Below are positions 7,979 through 15,484 of a DNA stretch of 44,326 nt, one piece after another. Position numbers and translations under genes: made by a program. A model generated the notes under the pieces. The model had not been told where the DNA came from. It ran no database searches and saw only the letters and a list, made by a program, of their open reading frames with translations. Numbering within the stretch: the first letter of the stretch is position 1; every line of letters starts with the position of its first letter. This DNA is from Candidatus Parvarchaeota archaeon (lineage in GTDB: Archaea > Nanobdellota > Nanobdellia > WJKC01): positions 1 to 44,326 of the forward strand of contig JAUWZX010000004.1 in assembly GCA_030615175.1 (NCBI GenBank), read 5' to 3'.

Positions 7979-8935
7979 TCTGTCAAAATTCCTGAAAAAA
8001 ATATTATCCTTATCAACAGAACTAATACTGCAATCACGAATAATACTTAACTGCCCTTCAAGCGGGCTCCAGGCCTCATCAGAACCGAAAAGAATTTTCT
8101 GCGAGCCAACCTCACCAACCATTAACTCAATCACTCTCTCCAGGTTAATAGAAGAACTATTATACAAGTTATCCAGATTCAACAAGTTCTTCACAATAAC
8201 ATCAGTCAGCTTCGCTTTACTTGGAAGATTAATCTCTATTAAATCCCTGAAAGACTCATGAATCCCAATATCAGAATCCTTCCTTATAAATTTAAGAATA
8301 CTCATCTGACTTACCATGTACTTGAAATTATCATGAGTGAACGCGCTCGTATCAAGAAAAGCATTATCATAATCCTTAACAGCCTTCACAATATTATCAT
8401 CCAGGAATCCCAGGTGAGCAATGATGAAATCAACAGCCCCATTACGCATGATTACATCCTTCAAATCACTAGAATGAACAGGTCCCTGATGAATGATTAA
8501 TGGAAGCCCGTAATCCATCGCAGTTTTCACTACCTCATACTCCTCCAGCACTCCCGGCTTAACCATAACGCACCCGAAATGAACTTTCACAGCCCCGGCA
8601 TCATAATCCTTAACGCACCGCTCCACCTCCATCCCTGCACGATAATCCCTCGGGTCAACCATTACTGCAAAAATCATGTTATCATAAGACAAGCATTCAC
8701 TGCCAATCTCATCATTCTTTAATCCATAATTAATTAAAGGGAAATTAGGCTCGTAATCAGCCAGCCACGCGTAAGGCACTGGCTGGGCAAAAGCAACAGA
8801 ATCCATAACAAAAACATCCTTTTTCCCTAAATCCACTAATTTATCAAGATAACCCTCAATAGTGCTGTTAGAACCGCCTCCCTTCGGGTCATAATCCTCA
8901 CCGCCTGCATGAACATGACAATCCTTAATCTTCAT
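7967..8935 (-). CDS. Amidohydrolase-2 family metal-dependent hydrolase (TIM barrel)
   Basis: The metal-binding motifs of the amidohydrolase-2 family are present in order: DCHVHAG at the N-terminus, AVKVHFG in the middle, LPLIIHQGP, DFIIAHLGF and, near the C-terminus, ILFGSDEAWSP. The family covers decarboxylases and lactone or amide hydrolases using one catalytic zinc; the substrate cannot be told from sequence. At 322 residues it is normal in length. CATTTAAAAA near 8961-8970 is a TATA box at the right distance for a leaderless ATG at 8935. No neighbouring metabolic genes hint at the pathway. Confidence 0.85.
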   Translation of the reverse strand: MKIKDCHVHAGGEDYDPKGGGSNSTIEGYLDKLVDLGKKDVFVMDSVAFAQPVPYAWLADYEPNFPLINYGLKNDEIGSECLSYDNMIFAVMVDPRDYRAGMEVERCVKDYDAGAVKVHFGCVMVKPGVLEEYEVVKTAMDYGLPLIIHQGPVHSSDLKDVIMRNGAVDFIIAHLGFLDDNIVKAVKDYDNAFLDTSAFTHDNFKYMVSQMSILKFIRKDSDIGIHESFRDLIEINLPSKAKLTDVIVKNLLNLDNLYNSSSINLERVIELMVGEVGSQKILFGSDEAWSPLEGQLSIIRDCSISSVDKDNIFFRNFDRLFN

Positions 8936-8973
8936 ATCATTAATACTTTGAAAGAATTAATTTTTAAATGTTT

Positions 8974-9387
8974 CTAAAATAATAACGGGATAACCTTGTA
9001 ACACACTGCCTTAGCATCAAGCTGCTTAGTTATTAATTCAGTATTCTTTTCATCAGAAATAATCCTGGCAAGCCAGTAACCAGCATGATAATTAACAGCT
9101 AAATCACAATAATACGCCAAGTACTCAACATCATCAATCTCAGAGAATAACTTATCAAGCTCATCATCAACTATTCTAACCCTGACATCATTACCAAACG
9201 CGCGATGAGCTTTTGCAGTGCTTGGCTTCTCATAAGGAAACTTTAATTTCAACCCATTAGTAATATTAAAAGAATCAGCTAAACCATTATTAACAAAATT
9301 CTCAATTTTCCCCTCTAAATTACTTCTAACAATATCCTCATCAAAAGGAGAATAAATCATCTTGGCAACGTACACTGCTTTACGCAT
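8974..9387 (-). CDS. Hypothetical protein
   Basis: This soluble protein of 137 residues has no recognised domain. The sequence reads as alpha/beta, with YLAYYCDLAVNYHAGYWLARII as the most distinctive stretch, and no signal peptide or membrane segment. Transcription should start at the ATG itself, since GTTTTATATC at 9411-9420 is a TATA box 26 bases away. A perfect palindrome (9422-9440) abuts that TATA box, so this gene is probably regulated, perhaps by the winged-helix protein encoded next door. Confidence 0.6.
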   Translation of the reverse strand: MRKAVYVAKMIYSPFDEDIVRSNLEGKIENFVNNGLADSFNITNGLKLKFPYEKPSTAKAHRAFGNDVRVRIVDDELDKLFSEIDDVEYLAYYCDLAVNYHAGYWLARIISDEKNTELITKQLDAKAVCYKVIPLLF

Positions 9388-9421
9388 AAAACATAATTAA
9401 CTTAATGAATGATATAAAACA

Positions 9422-9440
9422 TTTGTTGTTCCACAACAAA
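9422..9440. promoter_or_regulatory. Perfect 8-bp palindrome upstream of a TATA box (candidate operator)
   Basis: TTTGTTGT (9422-9429), TCC, ACAACAAA (9433-9440) is an exact inverted repeat. It sits immediately upstream of the TATA box of the minus-strand gene starting at 9387 and just after the 3' end of the winged-helix gene at 9445. An operator is the likeliest reading; a terminator hairpin for the winged-helix gene is the alternative. Confidence 0.5.
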
Positions 9441-9444
9441 GATT

Positions 9445-9897
9445 TCACTTACGCTTCCTAAAATAATGAATAACCAGTAACACAGGGACAATGATTAAAA
9501 TAATCCAAGTCCAGTTAAAATCAACAGCAGGGGTTGCGCCAGGACGAGGAGCAGCGAAAACCTGAGGAGTCTGAGGGAAAACAAGCAGTAGAATAATAGA
9601 CAAGTACATGACTGCAACAGCAGCCTTAACCTCAACATCCTTTGAAAGGGAATGAAGCAAGCGCTTCAAATCGCTAACCCACTCACGCTTATAATCACTG
9701 GCAATGAAACAGCGAGTAATCTCGCGATTACCGCGCTTAACCTTCTCAATGTGAATCAAGCCATCACGCTCCATCCGGGATAATAATTTATGAGTATAAG
9801 AATAATAATTACGAGTGCGCTTGGCAACCCCGGCAATACTAATGCCAGGAGAAGCGATTAATAATTTAGTCACTTTATCCTTCAATTTCAAATCCAT
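9445..9897 (-). CDS. Membrane-anchored winged-helix transcriptional regulator
   Basis: Residues 1-75 form a winged-helix domain: VTKLLIASPGISIAGVAKRTRNYYSYTHKLL (helix-turn-helix) followed by the wing MERDGLIHIEKVKRGNREITRCF. Two membrane segments follow (about 92-110 and 128-146), ending in a basic HYFRKRK tail. The order suggests a one-component sensor tethered to the membrane with its DNA-binding domain in the cytoplasm. A TATA box (TTTATATAC, about 9920-9928 on the minus strand) fits a leaderless start. It is divergent from a secreted acidic protein, with an inverted repeat between the two TATA boxes that may be its operator. The ligand is unknown. Confidence 0.78.
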   Translation of the reverse strand: MDLKLKDKVTKLLIASPGISIAGVAKRTRNYYSYTHKLLSRMERDGLIHIEKVKRGNREITRCFIASDYKREWVSDLKRLLHSLSKDVEVKAAVAVMYLSIILLLVFPQTPQVFAAPRPGATPAVDFNWTWIILIIVPVLLVIHYFRKRK

Positions 9898-9932
9898 AAT
9901 GATAGATATTAAGTGAGAAGTATATAAAATTA

Positions 9933-9956
9933 ATGTATAAACAAAAGTTCATACAT
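9933..9956. promoter_or_regulatory. Inverted repeat ATGTAT-N12-ATACAT between divergent promoters
   Basis: ATGTAT (9933-9938) and ATACAT (9951-9956) form an exact six-base inverted repeat with a 12-base spacer. It lies between the TATA box of the minus-strand winged-helix gene and CTATATAAGC (about 9957-9967), the TATA box of the plus-strand secreted-protein gene. This layout is what autoregulation plus control of the divergent gene would look like. Confidence 0.45.
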
Positions 9957-9988
9957 CCTATATAAGCGCTCAGCGCGCATTAATAATT

Positions 9989-10462
9989 ATGAAAAAGGAA
10001 TTAATAACCATGGCAATACTCTTATTGCTATTCCAGCCAGTACTGGCTGAAGGAGTAAGAGAGGATACTGCACTGCAACCAGAAGAAGATATGAAAGTAT
10101 TCATACTGACTGAAGAATCAGGAAGCGAAGAACAAATTGATGCCGGAGAAATAATGACTCGGGAAGACTTCATTGGACTGGCAGAAAATGAAGAAATAAT
10201 GACGGAAAGAGACGAGGATGAAGTGCCAATAATGGAAAGAGATGAGAATGAAGACATAATAATAGGAGAAGGACAAACAATTGGACTGGAAGAAGACGGA
10301 GAAATAATGGCGGAAAGAGACGGGGATGAAGACGTGATAGCAGAGGATAATGAAGAAATAATAATGGCAGGAGAAACTGGTGAAGAGGAAAAGCCATTCA
10401 ACCTGTGGGACGCAATAGTAAACTTCTTCAAAGGAATACTAGCAGTATTCGGAATAAAATAA
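9989..10462 (+). CDS. Secreted highly acidic repeat protein
   Basis: The protein starts with a signal peptide (MKKELITMAILLLLFQPVLA, cleavage likely after Ala-20). A long Glu/Asp-rich stretch follows, with irregular repeats of the form ERDEDE/ERDGDE and EEIMAE, and the chain ends with an amphipathic or membrane-active helix, NLWDAIVNFFKGILAVFGIK. The acidic repeats suggest a cation-binding or disordered surface protein tethered by its C-terminal helix; this is inference. It is probably leaderless from CTATATAAGC and divergent from the membrane-anchored regulator, which may control it. Confidence 0.65.
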   Translation: MKKELITMAILLLLFQPVLAEGVREDTALQPEEDMKVFILTEESGSEEQIDAGEIMTREDFIGLAENEEIMTERDEDEVPIMERDENEDIIIGEGQTIGLEEDGEIMAERDGDEDVIAEDNEEIIMAGETGEEEKPFNLWDAIVNFFKGILAVFGIK

Positions 10463-10489
10463 ATTTTTACTTTCTTTTTTTTCTTTTTT

Positions 10490-11212
10490 TTAATCTATGT
10501 TATGAATGAACACGTAATCACTGCCAAAAGACACTTCATAAAGGTCGCTCATCTTAAAAAGGAATCCAGCACCAATAACTTCAAGCAATCTGGCAGTGAA
10601 ACCCTCAACATCACTGCAGAACTCATAATTAACAATACAGTCATCAAACAAGTCATTAAAACCAGTTGAAGAAAAATCATTAATAATGAAGCCATCATCA
10701 AGCAAATCACTCCTCAAACCATTCACTTTATCAAGATAAAAATTATAACCAACACTATTAAAAGCATATAAATCACCAGTCAAATGACTATTAAGCCGGC
10801 TAATAAGACCTGACAAATCAAAACCCCTAACATTAAAAACGAACAGAAGATAGAACAGGCAGGCAGCAAGACTATTAGAATCACTGCTGTTAACCCCATC
10901 ATCAACGAGTAAATCACGCAGACCTGAAAAAATCCCATAAAACTCATAATCAGATACTAACTTAAGAACAGCATCAGGAACTGACTCTGAAACCTCCTCA
11001 CGCTTAGGCTTATGATACAGCAAGCCAAACAAATCATAACTATCAGCGTAACTCTTAATAAAAGAAGGCTTAAGCACTAATAATTCATCAACAATTGAAG
11101 ACAAATAATCACGAACACCGCCTGAAAACTTAACAGGAACAATGAATTCAGCACCAGACGAGCCTGATAAAACAGACTTGTACACGGAAAGCAAGCCATC
11201 AATTAAAACCAT
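10490..11212 (-). CDS. Hypothetical protein
   Basis: This 240-residue protein of unknown family is rich in Val, Leu, Phe, Ser, Gly and Asp, partly a result of the GT-rich coding strand typical of minus-strand genes here. It has no signal peptide or catalytic motif. Hydrophobic helices such as SLAACLFYLLFVFNVRGF might pack in a globular core or contact the membrane. Its 3' end faces the acidic secreted-protein gene. The kinase-like gene ends 20 bases upstream, so cotranscription with that operon is possible. Confidence 0.6.
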   Translation of the reverse strand: MVLIDGLLSVYKSVLSGSSGAEFIVPVKFSGGVRDYLSSIVDELLVLKPSFIKSYADSYDLFGLLYHKPKREEVSESVPDAVLKLVSDYEFYGIFSGLRDLLVDDGVNSSDSNSLAACLFYLLFVFNVRGFDLSGLISRLNSHLTGDLYAFNSVGYNFYLDKVNGLRSDLLDDGFIINDFSSTGFNDLFDDCIVNYEFCSDVEGFTARLLEVIGAGFLFKMSDLYEVSFGSDYVFIHNID

Positions 11213-11232
11213 TACTATTTATTACTAAATGA

Positions 11233-11886
11233 TTATACTAAAAGTTTATGATTCAAACCATTAACAGCCATGCTTAAAACCTCATCCTTTGAAGCACTGG
11301 AAGTATCAATCACCAGGTAATCACTGCCAAAAGATTCAAGAACACTCAGGTAAGACTTATCCAGCCTCTTCAAATAACCAAGACGCTCATGAAAATGAGT
11401 GCCTCGCTTACGATAATCCTTCTCAATGCGAAAACGACTAAGAATCCTCTCCAAAGAAGTCACTTCATCAGCACGCAAATAAATAATTAAATCAGGCATC
11501 CGTGAACCAGCAAGAAACCTTGACAGACCAGCCAGATACTTATTACCATAAACACTAGAGTAAGCAAGACTGTCAAGCACAGGATGACGCTCTGATAATA
11601 AGAAATCAGGCTCTCCAATAACAGCAAGACGCCTGGCCAATCTATACATAGCCACGCTCCCGCCAAAACCTAAAGAGATTAAACGCTTATCAGACTTCGC
11701 GTCACCAATAAGAACCACCCTGTCAAGCAGTCCTCCAAGAAAACGCGCCGGCTGAACTGAAGAATCATACCTGGGCATCTTCAAGGAAGCAGTACTATAA
11801 CCACCCTGATTCAACCACTTATCAATCCCTCTAAGAAGACTTGACTTGCCAGTACCATCAACACCAAGGACAGCAACCTCCATCAT
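11233..11886 (-). CDS. Thymidylate-kinase-like P-loop nucleotide kinase
   Basis: The chain begins with MMEVAVLGVDGTGKSSLLRG, a Walker A of the dTMP kinase/deoxynucleoside kinase group. The middle has ERHPVLDSLAYS, the DR[YH]-like substrate region, then IIYLRADEVTSLERILSRFR and a basic lid-like stretch DYRKRGTHFHERLGYL. I use ATG 11886 (217 residues): a TTATAAG box lies at the expected leaderless distance, and the 55-residue upstream extension overlaps the zinc-ribbon gene and has no domain. It is the last gene of an operon with a zinc ribbon and a YkgJ-type protein. The substrate (dTMP or another nucleoside) is not certain. Confidence 0.78.
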   Translation of the reverse strand: MMEVAVLGVDGTGKSSLLRGIDKWLNQGGYSTASLKMPRYDSSVQPARFLGGLLDRVVLIGDAKSDKRLISLGFGGSVAMYRLARRLAVIGEPDFLLSERHPVLDSLAYSSVYGNKYLAGLSRFLAGSRMPDLIIYLRADEVTSLERILSRFRIEKDYRKRGTHFHERLGYLKRLDKSYLSVLESFGSDYLVIDTSSASKDEVLSMAVNGLNHKLLV

Positions 11887-11914
11887 AACAAAAGAAATAA
11901 TTAAAAGAACATAC

Positions 11915-12103
11915 TTATAACTCTTTCTCCTGCTTAATCCATGCGCACGCGTCACGGGCACGCAACGGATTAACATGCCTGAAGAAAACCTTAGACTTGG
12001 AAACCTGATTACTCCTGCCGCACCTCTTGCACTTAAAAACTTTAACAGCACCAGTAACCTGAACTAAACCGCATGAACAGCACTGGACAACACGAAACAC
12101 CAT
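11915..12103 (-). CDS. Small zinc-ribbon protein (DUF1922-like)
   Basis: The 62 residues start MVFRVVQCCSCGLVQV and continue with KCKRCGRSNQVSKSKVFFR, giving two C-x2-C knuckles as in a rubredoxin-type zinc ribbon. The layout, with a C-terminal helix after ARDACAW, resembles the small archaeal DUF1922 proteins (function unknown). Its ATG follows the stop of the YkgJ-like gene by three bases, so the two are translated from one transcript. Confidence 0.68.
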   Translation of the reverse strand: MVFRVVQCCSCGLVQVTGAVKVFKCKRCGRSNQVSKSKVFFRHVNPLRARDACAWIKQEKEL

Positions 12104-12106
12104 GAC

Positions 12107-12601
12107 TCACCAGCAAGGAATCCTCTCAATATAACAATCCTTAAGCGCATCACTAAGAACCTCTTTAAATTCAGGATTAAAAGAGTACTCCTTACCATTA
12201 ATCTCAACACACTTAATACCCTCATAAAACAATATACTGCAAGGCTTAGAAAGGTCGCTAGGGACTTTATGCAACCCGCAAATAAGAGGCTTAAATTCAG
12301 AGTCATGAATACTGCAAAGCAAATGAGTAAGGCACTCATCATCATGCCTAACTTCAAGGAAAGAGCAGGGATTAAATTTATAACCATCATAAGCCACTAA
12401 AGCAACATTTTTATTAACTCCAGTACGATAAACCCCGTCACGCTTCACTACCTTAAACTCATGCACTTTAAGGAAAGCAGCCAGGTCAGGAGCTAACTTA
12501 TGAAACCACTTCTTCCTTGCAATAAAGAAACCCTTATCACGAAAATAATAAAAACAGCAAATGCCGCACTTACCTGACTTGCATAAATCACTTAAAGACA
12601 T
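12107..12601 (-). CDS. YkgJ-family cysteine cluster protein
   Basis: The conserved cysteines are clear: CGICCFYYF near the N-terminus, NPCSFLEV in the middle, and LLCSIHDSEFKPLICGLHKVP, matching the CxxCC...C...C pattern of YkgJ proteins. The family is thought to bind zinc or an iron-sulfur cluster; its biochemical role is not established. It is 164 residues long and heads a tight minus-strand operon with the zinc ribbon and the kinase. The gene is divergent from a small winged-helix protein. Confidence 0.82.
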   Translation of the reverse strand: MSLSDLCKSGKCGICCFYYFRDKGFFIARKKWFHKLAPDLAAFLKVHEFKVVKRDGVYRTGVNKNVALVAYDGYKFNPCSFLEVRHDDECLTHLLCSIHDSEFKPLICGLHKVPSDLSKPCSILFYEGIKCVEINGKEYSFNPEFKEVLSDALKDCYIERIPCW

Positions 12602-12656
12602 GAATTAATAATGAAAAAACTAAGTTATATATATTACCAATTACTGAATCAAGCCC

Positions 12657-12908
12657 ATGGAAATACAGATAGGTGAACCAGAACAGAAAATACTAGAAAC
12701 ACTCATAAAAGAAGGGAAAACACAAATACACAACTTAAGAGATAAATTGGATGTAAAACTAAAAAAAATGAAAAACCACTTACAAACACTAATGCGATAC
12801 GGCCTAATATATAATTCTTACAGTGAAAACTCCTTCAACGATAAATACTTACACTACGAAATCAGTAAATTAGGAAGACTAATACTCAATACGGAAAGTC
12901 AGAAATAA
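12657..12908 (+). CDS. Small winged-helix DNA-binding protein
   Basis: The 83-residue chain is a single winged-helix domain: EQKILETLIKEGKTQIHNLRDKLDVKLKKMKNHLQTLMRYGLI is the three-helix core with a lysine-rich recognition helix, followed by a wing and ISKLGRLIL. It resembles ArsR/MarR-like archaeal regulators without an effector domain. It is divergent from the YkgJ operon (56 bases between starts), which is its most obvious target. Its last ten bases overlap the convergent Dph2-like gene. Confidence 0.72.
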   Translation: MEIQIGEPEQKILETLIKEGKTQIHNLRDKLDVKLKKMKNHLQTLMRYGLIYNSYSENSFNDKYLHYEISKLGRLILNTESQK

Positions 12909-13540
12909 ACACTTACCTCACTCCAATTCACTACAGGCTTTTCAAAAACATCCTCAACAAGGCGCGGGCAGGCAGTGTTAATGAAACAATCAAAACCAGA
13001 AAAATTATTAATGTTAAGAGGGGATAATTCATCAGCAACAAGTATGACTGCAAAACGCTTCTTCCCCTCAAGAACTCTCTTAATCTCCCGGGCAAGACTT
13101 AAATCATGCTGCCCTGACTTCTTTGAAACAAGAATGCCGAAATTATTGGAATTAATTGCCCGGTGAATACGGGCAGCCTGCTTCTTAAGAAATGACTTAA
13201 CAACCACCACGTCAAGAGGCTTAACAGACTTTAAATGAGGATTAACAATGAAAACAGGCCTCTCAGAAGACAAGGCAAGACTAACCGCATGAAAAAAGCC
13301 AGTAGCAATAATAATGACGGCATCACAAGACCTGACAACAGAACGGCAGCCAAGCACTGGATCACAAACATGAACAATGAAGCCCTTACGCTTCAAAAAA
13401 GACTCAAGCACTGGCAGGCGATGAGAGAACTGGACAGTAGAAGTAATTGACAAAGAACTAAAAGACTTAATAAAAGGCAATAACTTAGAAAGACCTGGCA
13501 GAGGAGTTAAATCCTTAACAGGGATGAAAACAGTCCTCAT
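12899..13540 (-). CDS. Dph2-like protein lacking the N-terminal domain
   Basis: Dph2 is the noncanonical radical-SAM enzyme that starts diphthamide synthesis on elongation factor 2. Its second domain is seen in CDPVLGC (Cys-65) and AVIIIATGFFHAVSLAL, and its third in FGILVSKKSGQ, VILVADELSPLNINNF and CFINTACPRL (Cys-191). Those two cysteines match two of the three cluster ligands of the archaeal enzyme. The first domain, with the third ligand, is absent: the protein has 213 residues instead of about 340, and no in-frame coding sequence continues upstream. It may need a separately encoded first domain, or it may have another role. Confidence 0.78.
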   Translation of the reverse strand: MRTVFIPVKDLTPLPGLSKLLPFIKSFSSLSITSTVQFSHRLPVLESFLKRKGFIVHVCDPVLGCRSVVRSCDAVIIIATGFFHAVSLALSSERPVFIVNPHLKSVKPLDVVVVKSFLKKQAARIHRAINSNNFGILVSKKSGQHDLSLAREIKRVLEGKKRFAVILVADELSPLNINNFSGFDCFINTACPRLVEDVFEKPVVNWSEVSVYF

Positions 13541-13582
13541 AAAAAATAATAAATGAATAACGAGTATAAAAAAATGACGTTA

Positions 13583-13621
13583 TTATATTTTAAAGGGGGT
13601 TACTCAAGGGGGGCTTGCCCC
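13583..13621 (+). promoter_or_regulatory. TATA box and G-rich hairpin leader upstream of the trmI-like gene
   Basis: ATTTTAAAG (13587-13595) is TATA-like and runs directly into GGGGG. A short hairpin follows, GGGGC (13610-13614), TT, GCCCC (13617-13621). The predicted transcription start falls close to the hairpin, 20-30 bases before ATG 13642, so this gene probably has a leader, unlike many neighbours. A similar TTTTAAAA plus GGGGGG arrangement precedes the small gene at 14335. Confidence 0.35.
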
Positions 13622-13641
13622 ACTGAAATGAGTTTAAAAAA

Positions 13642-14232
13642 ATGATGGAAAAAGGATTCACAGACTACTTTAAGCAAATGAAAAGAGGACCTCAAATAAT
13701 CACTCTAAAAGATGCAGGAATAATCAGCGCGTACACAGGACTATGCTCAGGCATGAAAGTACTTGACGCAGGAATAGGAAGCGGAGCATTAACCGCTTAC
13801 ATGGCAAACATTGTAAAACCCAAAGGAAAAGTATACGCCTACGATATAAGAAAAGACTTCATAAAAATAGCTGAAACAAACTTAAAGAAAATGAAACTAC
13901 TAAAATACGTAACAATAAAGAATAAAAACGTTTACAAAGGCATAGACGAAAAAGTACTGGATGTTATAACACTAGACTTAAGCGAACCATGGAAAGCACT
14001 AAAACATGCAAAAAAAGCATTAAAAACAGGAGGATTCCTGGTCTGTTACCTGCCAACAATAACGCAGGCAAGCAGATTATGCAAAGAACTGCAAACCGCA
14101 GGGATGACGCTAATAAAAGCAACAAAAGTAATAGAGCACCCATGGATAATAAAAGGAAGAATAGTAAGACCAGAAACAATGATAATAGGGCACACAGGAT
14201 TCCTAATATTCGCCCGCAAACTGCAAAAATAA
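13642..14232 (+). CDS. trmI: TrmI-like tRNA (adenine-N1) methyltransferase, N-terminally shortened
   Basis: The sequence matches archaeal TrmI, which makes m1A57/58 in tRNA: MKRGPQIITLKDAGIISAY, the AdoMet motif VLDAGIGSGALTAYMA, YAYDIRKDF, VITLDLSEPWKALKHA, and the C-terminal IIGHTGFLIFARK. Family members are about 250 residues with an N-terminal beta domain of about 70; here only 12 residues precede the MKRGPQ motif, giving 196 in total. The missing domain normally helps in tetramer and tRNA contacts, so RNA binding may differ. LSEP replaces the commoner LPxP. ATG 13645 is an equally possible start. Confidence 0.85.
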   Translation: MMEKGFTDYFKQMKRGPQIITLKDAGIISAYTGLCSGMKVLDAGIGSGALTAYMANIVKPKGKVYAYDIRKDFIKIAETNLKKMKLLKYVTIKNKNVYKGIDEKVLDVITLDLSEPWKALKHAKKALKTGGFLVCYLPTITQASRLCKELQTAGMTLIKATKVIEHPWIIKGRIVRPETMIIGHTGFLIFARKLQK

Positions 14233-14334
14233 CCCTGCAAAACGCAGTTAGACTAAAAAGTCCATAATAAACCAAAATATTTATAAACCACGCGCATCAA
14301 ATATAATAACACTTTTAAAAGGGGGGCCTTAAAC

Positions 14335-14472
14335 GTGAGAATCAAGATGTACAAACAATTCAGGACTTATAACATCAGGTGCCGCGTTTGCGGCCAGGGA
14401 AAGCCAAAAACATCATACCAAGGCACTTGGCGCGTATGCGCTCAATGCAGAAAGAAAAGCAGCAGAAGATAA
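14335..14472 (+). CDS. Small basic zinc-ribbon protein (ribosomal S14-like resemblance)
   Basis: This short 45-residue frame reads from GTG 14335 (or ATG 14347) to TAA 14470. It has four cysteines as CRVCG, 14 residues later CAQCRKK, and a strongly basic tail, KKSSRR. The pattern recalls zinc-binding S14 ribosomal proteins (CRVCG...CRQC), but the surrounding residues do not match well, so this is only a resemblance. The CTTTTAAAAGGGGGG segment just upstream may serve as promoter or ribosome-binding leader. Confidence 0.6.
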   Translation: MRIKMYKQFRTYNIRCRVCGQGKPKTSYQGTWRVCAQCRKKSSRR

Positions 14473-14475
14473 AAA

Positions 14476-15405
14476 TTAATTCTTAAGCTTCTCATACAAA
14501 TCATTAAAATAACTAATTGAAAAAGCCATAGGAATCTTCAACCCGTTAATGAAAAAAGTAGGCGTGCCCTCAACATCAAGCGACTCAGCAAGAACAATGT
14601 AACCTGAAATTATTCCTGACCATTCATCAGACGCGAGGCATGATATAAAACCGTCCATGAATAAATCAGCATTATAAGCAGCCTCCATCACACTTAAAGC
14701 AGAATCACATTTATTAAATAATTCAGTGAAGAAATCCCAATACCTGCCCTGCATCCCCGCGCATTCAAGCGCGACAGCAGCAACACCTGCCTCCTGAGTT
14801 AAAGGCAGAGGAATGAAAGTGAAACTAACATCATCATATAACTTTAAAAGTTCATCAATAACTAACAATGAAGCCCTGCTGTCATTACAGTAAAAATCAC
14901 CGAACATGACTATATCAACAGATGAATTAACAGCTCCCCTGGAAACTCCCAGACTCTTATTAACAACCGAGTAATCAACTAATTTAAAAGAACCGTTAGG
15001 AGTAACGCGCTCATAAATAAAACCTCTAATTAAATCATTACTCCTGAAAACATAAGCTCCATCAGCCTCCTCTGAACCATAAGACAAGTAGAATTCACGA
15101 AGCTGAGGGTAAAAAGAAAGGTCATGAATAATGACTGCAGGCACCTGCAGGATATCATAAACACTGATTAAGTTAATGCCTGCAGGAGAATTAACATCAA
15201 CCACCTCCTCAACATAAGGAATATTAAATAACTTAAACAAGTTAAAATGCCCGCTCAAATCACTGCACTCAGAGCACTGAGGGTTAACAAGCCCGACAAC
15301 CCTTAAAGGAGCAAGCACCACGTCACCAGTAATACTGGAATTATTAATGAAAAAAGAGAACACTAAAAGAACTATCAAACAAAAAAGGACAAACTTGTAA
15401 TTCAT
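14476..15405 (-). CDS. Membrane-anchored two-domain thioredoxin-fold protein, DsbA-like
   Basis: A signal anchor (residues 4-21) precedes two thioredoxin-like domains. The first has NPQCSECSDL with the redox pair Cys-44/Cys-47. The second resembles DsbA: VDIVMFGDFYCNDSRASLLV, where the usual CxxC has become CNDS (only Cys-171 remains), with the cis-proline loop EGTPTFFINGLKI near 277-289. It should face outside the cytoplasm and act in disulfide formation or exchange. The single cysteine in the DsbA domain argues for an isomerase-like or altered role, with the N-terminal pair as redox centre. The 3' end faces the small zinc-ribbon gene four bases away. Confidence 0.8.
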   Translation of the reverse strand: MNYKFVLFCLIVLLVFSFFINNSSITGDVVLAPLRVVGLVNPQCSECSDLSGHFNLFKLFNIPYVEEVVDVNSPAGINLISVYDILQVPAVIIHDLSFYPQLREFYLSYGSEEADGAYVFRSNDLIRGFIYERVTPNGSFKLVDYSVVNKSLGVSRGAVNSSVDIVMFGDFYCNDSRASLLVIDELLKLYDDVSFTFIPLPLTQEAGVAAVALECAGMQGRYWDFFTELFNKCDSALSVMEAAYNADLFMDGFISCLASDEWSGIISGYIVLAESLDVEGTPTFFINGLKIPMAFSISYFNDLYEKLKN

Positions 15406-15484
15406 AAGAATATATTTAATGCAACAACTTATTTAATAATGTTAAGATAATTTTAAATAAACAGGGAACATTATTAATAAATTA

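Noticed and set aside
9970-10431. A serine-rich 153-residue minus-strand frame.
   Set aside because: It is the antisense of the Glu/Asp-rich repeats in the secreted protein, which has a clear signal peptide and promoter.
11887-12051. N-terminal extension of the thymidylate-kinase-like protein.
   Set aside because: It overlaps the zinc-ribbon gene in another frame, has no domain, and a TATA box supports the shorter start at 11886.
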